Shown here one piece after another: positions 35,701 to 47,700 of a stretch of DNA of 64,000 bases. The position numbers and the translations under genes are program-made. How positions within the stretch are numbered: the stretch's first letter is position 1; every line of letters begins with the position of its first letter. A model generated the notes under the pieces. It ran no database searches and was not told the DNA's origin. It saw only the letters and a program-made list of their open reading frames with translations. The stretch lies in NCBI GenBank assembly GCA_030533445.1, contig CM060065.1:48361964-48425963 (forward strand), read 5' to 3'. Source of the stretch: Cyprinodon diabolis. Its lineage: Eukaryota > Chordata > Actinopteri > Cyprinodontiformes > Cyprinodontidae.

Positions 35701-38700
35701 CAGGACTGTTGAAAGAAGGAGGACGGAACAAAGGGCACACTGACATGAGCTTTATGTTACATTAGTTCTCTTCATTTCTTTGTCTTGTTTTTCCTTCTCG
35801 GGGTCTGATGTTGGGTCTATCTTCACCCAGACAACGAGGTCTATGCGTGGGGAAATAATTCCATGGGCCAGTGTGGCCAGGGCAACTCCACTGGCCCCAT
35901 TACCAAACCCAAGAAGGTGGTCGGCCTGGACGGGGTGGCCATCCAGCAGATCTCTGCAGGGACGTCCCACAGCCTGGCCTGGACCGCTCTGCCCAGAGAC
36001 AGGTGGGCCCTTTACAGCAGCAGGTGTCTGTATGGAGTTATGCTTTCTTCTGCTGGTAGCCTTATTCCCCATGGTAGCCTTATTCTCCTTGGTAGCCTTA
36101 TTCACCTTGGTAGCCGTATTCCCCATGGTAGCCTTATTCTCCTTGGTAGCCTTATTCCCCATGGTAGCCTTATTCCCCTTGGTAGCCTTCTTCTCCATGG
36201 TAGCCTTATTCTCCTTGGTAGCCTTATTCCCCATGGTAGCCTTATTCCCCATGGTAGCCTTATTCCCCTTGGTAGCCTTATTCCCCATGGTAGCCTTATT
36301 CCCCTTGGTAGCCTTATTCCCCTTGGTAGCCTTATTCCCCATGGTAGCCTTATTCTCCTTGGTAGCCTTATTCCCCATGGTAGCCTCCTTATTCCCCATG
36401 GTAGCCTCCTTATTCCCCATGGTAGCCTCCTTATTCCCCTTGGTAGCCTCCTTATTCCCCTTGGTAGCCTTATTCCCCATGGTAGCCTCCTTATTCCCCT
36501 TGGTAGCCTCCTTATTCCCCTTGGTAGCCTTATTCCCCATGGTAGCCTTATTCTCCTTGGTAGCCTTATTCCCTATGGTAGCCTTATTCCCCTTGGTAGC
36601 CTTATTCCCCATGGTAGCCTTATTCCCCATGGTAGCCTTATTCCCCTTGGTAGCCTTATTCCCCTTGGTAGCCTTATTCCCCATGGTAGCCTCCTTATTC
36701 CCCTTGGTAGCCTTATTCCCCATGGTAGCCTTATTCTCCTTGGTAGCCTTATTCCCCTTGGTAGCCTTATTCTCCTTGGTAGCCTCCTTATTCCCCATGG
36801 TAGCCTTATTCCCCTTGGTAGCCTTATTCTCCTTGGTAGCCTTATTCCCCTTGGTAGCCTTATTCCCCATGGTAGCCTTATTCCCCTTGGTAGCCTTATT
36901 CTCCTTGGTAGCCTTATTCTCCTTGGTAGCCTTATTCCCCATGGTAGCCTTATTCCCCTTGGTAGCCTTATTCCCCATGGTAGCCGTGTTTTTTGTTTAT
37001 TAAAATCTTTTATAGTTTTTATGAAGCTCAGAGAGAATCAGTATTAATCTTAATCGGTTTTCTGGTACCCTGGGATTCTACCTTTGGTAAAGTCTGTTGT
37101 TTATTGAAATGTTTTGATTCTGTTTATCAGAGTCTGCCCTGTTTCCTAAACCACAAAGCAGACGTGTTTAAGTTTGCCCTCGTATCTCTCCTGCTGTCTA
37201 AAGGCTGGTTTATACTCAGAAACCAGGTCGTCTGCGTGTGTTGCAGTTAACGCAGATATGCGTTCCACCTGGATCCTCGCTCTTTTTCGCCCTCATGTCC
37301 CTCCGTTGTCGCACAAACTTGTCCCCACTTCCTCACTGCAGACCACGCTTCGATATTGGGCATAAATCAAAAATATCTGCAGCAAACTCACTGTGACACA
37401 CTGCTGCGGTAGGATAACCAGCCCTAAGCACTTAAGGCCTGGTACATGACTCAGGAGGATAACATCAACATCAAGGTTGAAGACAAGTGGGTCAAAAACC
37501 TATCTAGCAGACCACTGACAAAACCAGAGATGGATGTACTGAGTAAAGGCCTGAATTTTGCCATTTCTCCACAAGAAGTACCCATTGTGGAACTGATCAC
37601 GGCCACTGAATCGGCCATCAGGAACAACAACCTGGCTGAAACGGAGGCAGAGTAACTCAGAATGAAGGTAACAGCTACCCTGTCCAGCGCCAAACCACCT
37701 CCTTCCAACCTCACACCCCAGGAAATGAAAGCCATAACATCCCTGAGCCAGGACCAAAGCATCACCATATTACCAGCAGACAAAGGAAGATGCACCGTAG
37801 TCCTCAACACCTCAGACTACCAAGACAAAATTATCACTCTACTGAAGGACAATAATACGTATGAATCCTTGAAAAGAGATCCAACCAGCGGCTACAAAAA
37901 TAAAATAATAGACTATCTCAAACAACTTGAAAAAGACAAGGTAATTAACAGCACAGCCTATTTCAGATTATATCCAGGGGAGCAAATCCCATGCTTATAT
38001 GGACTCCCAAAAATTCACAAAGAAGGGGCACCACTCAGGCCCATTGTCAGCAGCATTAACTCAGTAACATACAACATTGCTAAACATCTTACTAATATCT
38101 TAGCTCCCTTGGTGGGGAACACGCCACATCACATAGAAAAACTTTGCCAACAAAGCCAAACATTTAAGGATGGCACCAGGAGAAACCCTGGTATCGTTTG
38201 ATGTTACTTCACTTTTCACATGCATACCTATAACAGAGGCAGTGGAAACAGTCAGGACACGTCTTGAACAAGATAGTGATTTAAACAACAGGACTAATTT
38301 CACTCTGGACCAGATCTGCACACTACTGGACCTTTGTCTTTCCACAACTTATTTCAAATTCAGAGGTAATTTTTACAGACAGAAGCATGGTTGCGCAATG
38401 GGATCTCCAGTATCACCAATTGTAGCCAATCTTTACATGGAAGAAATGGAAAAGAGAGCTTTAGACACTTTCAATGGGACACCACCAAGCCACTGGTTTA
38501 GATACGTGGATGACACTTTCGTCAAAATCCAGCTAGAGGAAGTGGAAGCTTTCACCAAACACATCAACTCTGTTGACCGTAACATCAAATTCACCAGAGA
38601 GGATGCCAAAGACAACAAACTACCCTTTCTGGACTGCCTGGTGAGCATGGAAGGAGATGGAAGCCTAAACATTGAAGTGTATAGGAAACCTACTCACACA

Positions 38701-41700
38701 GACCAGTATCTTCTTTTTGACTCACACCACCCACTGGAACACAAACTCTCAGTCATCAGAACCTTAAAACACCGGGCAGAACATGTCCCTACTAAAACAG
38801 ATGGGAAGCAAAAAGAACAGAAACACATCAAAGACGCTCTCCGAAACTGTGGATATCCAAACTGGGCTTTTATCAAATCAGCAAGGAAATCCAAATGACA
38901 CGCAACAGAAGACAGCGATGGGAAAATTAAACGCAAAAACATCACAATCCCTTATGTTGCTGGAGTGTCTGAAAAGCTCAAGATGATTTTCTACAAACAC
39001 AAGATCCCAGTACATTTCAAGCCAAACCAAACCCTTAAACAGAGGCTAGTGCATCCTAAAGATAAAACCCCCAGACCGAATATGAGCGGAGTGGTATATG
39101 CTGTTCAGTGCAGCGAGGAATGCTCTGATCTTTATATTGGAGAAACCAAACAACCTCTCCACAGGCGCATGGCCCAACACAGAAGAGCGGCCACCTCTGG
39201 ACAAGACTCCGCAGTACACCTACACCTTGTGGACAAAGGACATTCTTTTGAGGATCAGAATGTCCATATTCTGGATAAAGAAAATAGGTGGTTTGAGAGG
39301 GGCGTGAAGGAAGCCATCTATGTTAAGAGAGGAAAACCAACTTTTAACAGAGGTGGTGGACTCAGATTCCAGCTTCCAAAAACATACAATTCAATCATAG
39401 ACATGATCCCTTCCAGATATCACCAAACCCCCCACCCCATCACAGAGGAACGAGGGACCTACCCGCTCCAGCCGGTGAACAATACCTCCTTAACGACCAA
39501 CCCTTAACAATCATCTCAAATGTTTTTATCTAATTTGAGCAGATTTATTTGATTTGATTGAACTTTCTTCTTCTCCATAAAACTTTTTTTTTTTTTGGGG
39601 AGGGGAAACGAGAGTCAGAAATACAAAGTTAAAGCTTTTTGTTCAAAATCATCTAGATGTCTTTGGGACATGAATCAGCAGGATGCCGCCGATCGTCCCT
39701 GGTTCTCTGAGGAAACTCCACCTATTAGATGGCATCATAGATCTTTGTTCCTGATGTTCTCAGATCTTCTGAGTGATTGATTGATTTTACAGGCAGGTGG
39801 TTGCCTGGCATCGGCCATACTGCGTGGACCTGGAGGAAAGCACCTTCTCTCATCTGCGCTCCTTCTTGGAGCGGTACTGTGATGGCATCAACAGCGAGGT
39901 TCCCCCGCTGCCCTTCCCCTCGTCCAGGTGAGGGCGCTCACACATGAGGCATTAGTTCAGGCGCTGCAAGGCAGATCCAGATTAAATGTTTCTCCGTGTT
40001 CACAGGGAGCATCATAACTTCCTCAAATTGTGCCTTCGGCTTTTATCCAATCACCTGGCTCTGGCTCTGGCTGGGGGCGTGGCCACGAGCATCTTGGGTC
40101 GGCAGGCCAGGCCACTGAGGAACCTTCTCTTTAGGCTGATGGACGCCTCGGTGCCGGATGAGATCCAAGAGGTACGTTGTGGCGAAGAGGCGATCAGAAC
40201 CGGTCCATTGTTCTGGTTCTGAGTCATCATGGACCGTCTCAGAACCAGAATTGGAATCTGGTTCTTGAACCGACAGCAAATCCAGAAACAAAAACAGAAT
40301 GACTTTATGATGAGGACCGTCCAGTCCTGATCTGATGAATCTAGATCTTTAAATGGAGCCAAGCTCTGACCGCGTGTTTCTCCCACCAGGCCGTCATCGA
40401 GACGCTGTCTGTGGGGGCCACCATGCTGCTGCCCCCGCTGAGAGAGAGGATGGAGCTGCTTCACTCCCTGCTGCCTCAAGGCCCCGACAGATGGGAGAGT
40501 CTCTCTAAAGGACAGGTACGACCCTCTCCTCTGCTGCATCCACACCCGACCCACCATCCGGTTCCTGAGCCGCTGCTTGTTTCCACAGAAATGAATGAGA
40601 ACGGCTCTGCCTGTGAACGGAGCAGATTGTCTGAAATGTCTGCTTTTAGATTTTAGATTGACATCATCAAAAAGACACTAAACCAATTTTCGAGGTAGAA
40701 AAAACACCCCACTGTGCTTTATTTAAAAAACTTGAGTTAGACACCGAAGCAGAAATCCTAAGATAAAGAAAATTCCAATTACTCTCACCATGATGGTGGT
40801 CAAGACAAAGCCTGTGTTTGGGAATCGCTCTGAGCAACACAGCCCTACCTTCGAAGGCTGTCTGTTGGCTGTCATCCAGAGTAGGAATAGCATCATAGGG
40901 AAGAGCCGGAAGTAGACGACGTAGAAAGCGAAACTGCTTTCAACGTGACGGGATGTGACTTCAGTTATTCTGACCCTGGAGGCGTCCAGGTCCATGCCAC
41001 AACCTTTAAAGGGGGGCAGTGGGTGCCTGTTAGGTCTAAGCACCTAAAACATCATACATACATACAGGGAGAGAAAGAAGGCACAGAGACAATTAATTTA
41101 GTTTACTCTTGAGGAGAATAGGAAGGAGATTGCGGAGTTTACAAATCTCCAACCCACTCTGCGGTCCCAGCGTTCTCCTAGCTATTTATCGGAATCAGTG
41201 GTCCCTGGTTACATGCTGAGACTGCTCTAGTGACTAGAGACAACATGAGGAATTCAGACTTGCAGTCTCAGTAAATATCCTATAAATATCAGGGTTCAGT
41301 CAAAATGTAAGCTGTTGAACCTGTCCACCAAAGTTCAGCAGGTCGAGTGCTGCTCGTAGATCAACCACAGCCTCTCCAAAAGCGAATCTACATACTTCAG
41401 ACAAGATGGCTATAAACACATGCACATAGCACCCAGCTTTATGCATGATAACACTACACAGATACATTTATATAAAATTATTCCTACAGTGCCTCCCATT
41501 TATAATAGTAGGGGAAAACTAAACAAGCTCTGCTGCTGTTTTTATAGCGTGACTCGATGTCTTCCCATCAGGTGTGCTGGTGAAGATTCTCAGTCATCCA
41601 GGTCATAGTCATTCCAAAAAAAAGTAAAAAAAAAAAAAACAATCCAGTGGACTTTGGTTCTAAGTTTGAAACTTTTTCAATTTAAAGTGAATTGAAAAAG

Positions 41701-44700
41701 CTTACTGGATGGGAAGCGAAATGTCTTCACACAGGTAAAATGATTGATTGATTAGCTTTATTAATCTCACAGATAGGGCTGGGTAAAAAAATAGATTTAA
41801 ACGATTTTGAATCGATTCCTTTACATTTTTGCAAAATTGATGTCTAGGGAATGAGATCGATTAGTTATATAGTGACGTGCGTGACGTTCACATTCAAATG
41901 AGCAGGAAAGATGCACTCAAAATACTTCAAGCCAGACGGCTGCAAATATAGCTAATAGGTTGATTGAAGACATTAACAAATGGAGGCTGACCATTAAACA
42001 CCCTGTAGTTTTTACAGACAACGCTGCTAATATGCTTTGTGCAGTGGAGATGGTGCAGCTCATGCATGTCTGCTGTGTCCCCGCCGTGTCACGTCTGCTT
42101 GCTCGAGTGAGGCTTCACTTTTCACAAACAAATTTTGCACTTTTAAGACAGTTTTGTTCACATCTCAAGTGTAAACTGTCCGATTTACAAGTTTGCACTT
42201 TGTGTTTAATATGACAAGAAAAAATAAAATACACGAGTATTTTGAAACACAGTTGAACCACTGTCATTACTGTAAAAACAGATTGAATAGAAATTAATCG
42301 ATTTAGAACTGTATGAATCAAAATCAAATCGATTCAGGACTTTGGCCAAAATACCCAGCCCTGCTCACAGATGAGAAATTTACTCATCACCTCAGCTCAA
42401 AAAGGAGGTAAAATGTTTTTCCAGCCATTACGCTCATTGAATTTCAGCATATTGCTTCATTTCAGTGAGATCTTCATCACTCAATAGTGAAAACACTGAA
42501 AGTGATCAAAGTGGGTGTGCTGAAATGAGCTGAATCCTGGAGGTGGAAGTATATCAAATATCAAAGTATGGCGGCCGGCTAGTCTGAAAAAATGCTGGAT
42601 AAAGATCTTGAAACAGTCATCATGAGAATTGATTCATTTGTTTTTTTATTAATTGAACTTTATTGATCTCAAATTAGAGACATTTACTTCTGCATTTACC
42701 CGATCCCCTTGGGGGAGCAGTGGCTGCCATCGTGCTGCGCCCGGGGAGCAGTGTGGGTTAAGGGTCTTGCTCAGAGTAGCGCTCTGTGGCAGTGTGTTTC
42801 AAAATCACAACCTTAGGATTCCAAGCTCTATGCCATAGCCACTAGGCCGCCACACCCCCAGATCAGTCCTGATCTGGACGTTTCTTCATGCTGTGTTGAT
42901 GTTTTCATCGTTATTTAACCAGAACCGCGGCTGAAATCCCTCAGTCACATTTCTAAAGAAGCAGTTTTTTCTTCAGAGGATGCAGCTGGACATCATCCTG
43001 ACCAGCCTCCAGGACCACACCCACGTAGCCTCGCTGCTCGGCTACAGCTCCCCGGCAGATGGTCCTGATGCTCTGTCCTCCGGCCCCACCTTCGCAGGGT
43101 ACCCCGACCCCAGCTACGGCACCACGGGGGCCCCCCCAGACACCCACCTGGCTGAGATACTGATGAAGACGCTGCTCAGGAACCTGGGCTTTTACACCGT
43201 GAGTAGATTCTCAGTGATTGATTACTGATGAGACTTTTTCCTGGAACTAGATGAGGCAGATGGAGTCAGAACATAGAAGCAGTCGGCTCTAATCCTTGAC
43301 CTCCACCTGTTGCCTGACTTCCTGGCAGAGCAGCAGCCTTTCCTGCTTGTTTTAGCTGATGGACAATTCACTAGATAAGTCTTTTTTTCTTAAAATAAGT
43401 GCATTTCTTCTTGGATTGAGAAGGTAAAAGTGGCATTTTGCCAATGGAACAAGACAATTTATATTAAAAATAAGAAAACATAATTCATTGTCTTATTTTA
43501 AGTGCATTTTATCTAATCATCTTACTTTAAGAGTAAAAATACTCATTCCATTGGCAAAACTATCTCATTTTCCTACTCAAATTAAGGGTAGATACTCTTA
43601 ATTCAAGATATTTCTACTTATTTGTAGATCGTTTTTCCAGTGTTGAGAACAGAACCAGTCTGGGAGGGTTTTATTCACCTTCTGTCCGATTCTGGATCAT
43701 TTTCTTTCACAGCTCTTCAAAGTTCTACTAAAGTCAGATGTTAGAATATGTTTTTTTTTTCTGCAGTTAATTGGATTTTAATTCATTTAAAAAAGATGAA
43801 GACTAAGAAAAAAGAGGAGATTTGACTAGATGTTTATAGTGAATTACAAGCAAAGTGCCTGAGTAGAACCAGAACCCTTAAACAGAGTCCATGACAGAAT
43901 AAAACCACCTTAAAACCCCTTTGAGTTGATCTAAGCTCCAGACAGCCTAGTGTCCCAGCTAAACCTGAACAGATTTCTCTCACATCTCATACCTGTAGGA
44001 CTCTGGACCAGAACCAGTAATGTTTACGTTCAGTTCAGATCCGCTCCATCTGCAGAAGAACCATACAGGTGCTGGTCATAAAATTAGAATATCATGAAAA
44101 AGTAGATTGATTTCAGTAATTCCATTTAAAAAGTGAAACTTGTATATTATATTCATACATTACATACAAACTCATATATTTCAGATGTTTATTTTGTTTA
44201 ATTTTGATGATTACAAATGACAACAAATGAAAATCTCAAATTCATCATATCAGAAAATTAGAATATTACTGAAGACCAATAAAAACAAAGGATTTATAGA
44301 AATGTTGGCCAACTGAAAAGTATGAACATGAAAAGTATGAGCATGTACAGCACTCAGTATTTAGTTGGGCCTCCTTTGGCCTGTATTACTGCAGCAATGC
44401 GGCGTGGCATGGAGTCGATCAGTCTGTGGCACTGCTCAGGTGTTATGATAGCCCAGGTTGCTCTAATAGTGGCTTTTAGCTCTTCTGAATTGTTGGGTCT
44501 GGTGTATTGCATCTTCTTCTTCACAATACCCCATAGATTTTCTATGGGGTTAAGGTCAGGAGAGTTTGCTGGCCAATTAAGAACAGGGATACCATGGTCC
44601 TTCAACCAGGTACTGGTAGCTTTGGCACTGTGTGCAGGTGCCAAGTCCTGTTGGAAAATGAAATCTGCATCTCCAAAAAGTTGGTCAGCTGCAGGAAGCA

Positions 44701-47700
44701 TGAAGTGCTCTAAAACTTCCTGGTATGTGGCTGCGTTGACCCTGGACCTCAGAAAACACAATGGACCAACACCAGCAGATGACATGGCACCCCAAACCAT
44801 CACTGACTGTGGAAACTTTACACTGGACTTCAAGCAACGTGGATGAAGTGCCTCTCTTCTTTTCCTCCAGACTCTGGGACCTTGATTTCCAAAGGAAATG
44901 CAAAATTTACTTTCATCAGAGAACATGACTTTGGACCACTCACCAGCAGTCCAGTCCTGTTTCTCTTTAGCCCAGGCAAGACGCTTCTGACGCTGTCTGT
45001 GGTTCAAGAGTGGCTTGACACAAGTAATGCGACAGCAGAAACCCATGTCTTTCATACGTCTGTGTGTGGTGGTTCTTGAAGCACTCACTCCAGCTGCAGT
45101 CCACTCTTTGTGAATCTCCCCCACATTTTTGAATGGGTTTTGTTTCACAATCCTCTCCAGGGTGCGGTTATCTCTCTTGCTTGTACACTTTTTTCGACCA
45201 CATCTTTTCCTTCCCTTCGCCTCTCTATTAATGTGCTTGGACACTGAGCTCTGTGAACAGCCAGCCTCTTTAGCGATGACCTTTTGTGTCTTGCCCTCCT
45301 TGTGCAAGGTGTCGATGGTCGTCTTTTGGACAACTGTCAAGTCAGCAGTCTTCCCCATGATTGTGTAGCCTATAGAACTAGACTGAAAGACCATTTAAAG
45401 GCTTTTGCAGGTGGTTTGAGTTAATTAGCTGATTAGAGTGTGGCACCAGGGGCCATCAATTTTGAACCTTTTCACAATATTCTAATTTTCTGATATGATG
45501 AATTTGAGATTTTCATTTGTTGTCATTTGTAATCATCAAAATTAAACAAAATAAACATCTGAAATATATGAGTTTGTATGTAATGTATGAATATAATATA
45601 CAAGTTTCACTTTTTAAATGGAATTACTGAAATCAATCTACTTTTTCATGATATTCTAATTTTATGACCAGCACCTGTAATGTTCCCGAGCAGCAGAGTC
45701 TAAGGCCGTTTCTCAATATGTGTACTTGTGCGTTCTCCTTTGCTAATGAAACATAATCAGCTTCAGCCCTAGTACTCTTCTGATTCACAAGAACAGACCG
45801 AGAACGGACAAAGCCCCCAGATGTTATTCTAGCACCTCCCTCTTAACCCAGCATGCATCAGTGCAGACCTGTCTGTTCTTGGGATTGACAGCTGTCCCAG
45901 CATGCACTGCGGCAGCAGCAGCTTCCAATGGAGCGCTCGCAGAGTATTGAGTTAAAAGTTCTCTTTTCTGTTGCTGTTGTTCTATAAAAGTACGGTTTAA
46001 GATCGTTTGAGGCGAGAATATTATACTTTAAGCTTCACTATATGGCCCATTTACTGATTTAGTGCGTAATAAAAAAAAAAAAAAGTTCCGATGTTGAGAG
46101 GACCGCGGGAACCAGCGGAGCTCTGAGGCTAAACGCAGCCAGGGCTAATGTCACCCCGTCTGCTGCAGCCCTCTCTCTGCATAGCCGTTTGTGAAATACC
46201 GCTGATTGTGAAGTACCGCTATGATGGAGGTTTGATTGATTTATTTGGCAAAACGTTCATTTGATTTGTTTTTATCTGACTGTGTTAATTATTATTCTCC
46301 CACTAAATTAAAACAGTCATGATTTATTATTATCTAGAGACTATTAATAACAGGAGGTGAAATGCAGCTCCAGACCAGCTTTTAATTTGGTAATGCAATC
46401 AGTGTGTTTCTGTTCCAATTGACCCAGATTTATGCTCTGTGCTCCAATTCTCCCAGAGTCCATACTCTCCTGTGTTCTCAGTCTGTACTTGTGTTCTTGT
46501 GAATTGAGAAACGGCCTAATTGTATCTAGGAGATAGGGGTGTAAATAATAATCGTTTTGTATCGATGCATCGATCCAACAGCCGACGATCCGATGCATCG
46601 ACACGTCCGCAAGAGAATCGATTCATGTTTTTTTTTTCCTCTGGTCTATTTTTATCCATTTGCTCCTGGGCGTAATTCTCCCTCCCGTGCTGCGGTGGCG
46701 CTAAACCTATTTTGCCCTCCTACCTCGCCTCCTGGTTATACTCTTACATCAGTGTGTTGCAGTGAGCTTGACACAGACATTTTTAAATTATGCTCAATAT
46801 TGAAGCGTGGTCTGTGCTACACGCTGTGGGTCTAGATACGGCCGAGGCGGCGAGGAAGTGGGGGCGAGTTTAGTCTGACGACGGAGGGACATGAGGGCCA
46901 AAAGAGCTTAGATCCAGGTGGAAAAAGGGTCCCAGCGTTCTCGCGCACCTTGCTCTTCTAGCGGGTCAAACTTCACGAGTTGTTTTCCGCAATTTCGGTC
47001 TTGAAAAGAAAACAGGCCGGCACCTGTCTGCCGCACTGTTTGCCATCAGCTACAATTTGGCAGAGGTGCAGCGGAGCGTCTGTGGAGGGGGCGGGACGTC
47101 TGGAGCAGAGGTATTGAATTGCACTCATTGCATTGATTTTTTGCAGTATTTTTTGATGCAAAGCCTTTCAGAATCTATAACGCAGTGAATGAGGTTTTAA
47201 TAGGAATAGGTTGAGTAAAACTTTTCTACTTCTGTTATTTTCTGTAGTTTCTCGAAAAAAAAAAGCATAACGATATTACAGCTTTCATGGATTTATTTCA
47301 AATTTGAAACATTGTCTAGCCTGTAAGGTGTTAAAAAAAAGAAAATGAACCAATTAATCGAATCGTGGTTTATTCTTGAGTATCGAAAATAATTGAATCG
47401 TTGGGTCAGGAAATTGATACTGAATCTAAACGCCATGATGGATGTGATTTACACCCCTACTAAGAGATAGTGTTACGATCTAAAAGTTCCCTATGGAACC
47501 TCAGATTTGGCTCTTGGTCTGTATCAGCATCCCTCCAGGTATCAGGCAGCACCATGTCTGGTTCCGCTCCAGGTTTCTTCCCGTTAAAGCAGAGGTTTTC
47601 CTCTCCACTGTCGCCATATGCTTATGAGGAATGAATCCTGTAAAGTAAACATCTGAATGCAGTCAGCTGGGTTTCCCTACATAGCCAATCTGTCTGTAGG

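Noticed and set aside
35752..36978. 408-codon minus-strand frame of [12 protein letters not shown] repeats
   Set aside because: It is the antisense of an 18-bp intronic minisatellite; the openness follows from repeat units being multiples of three, and no independent start, domain or codon bias supports a gene.
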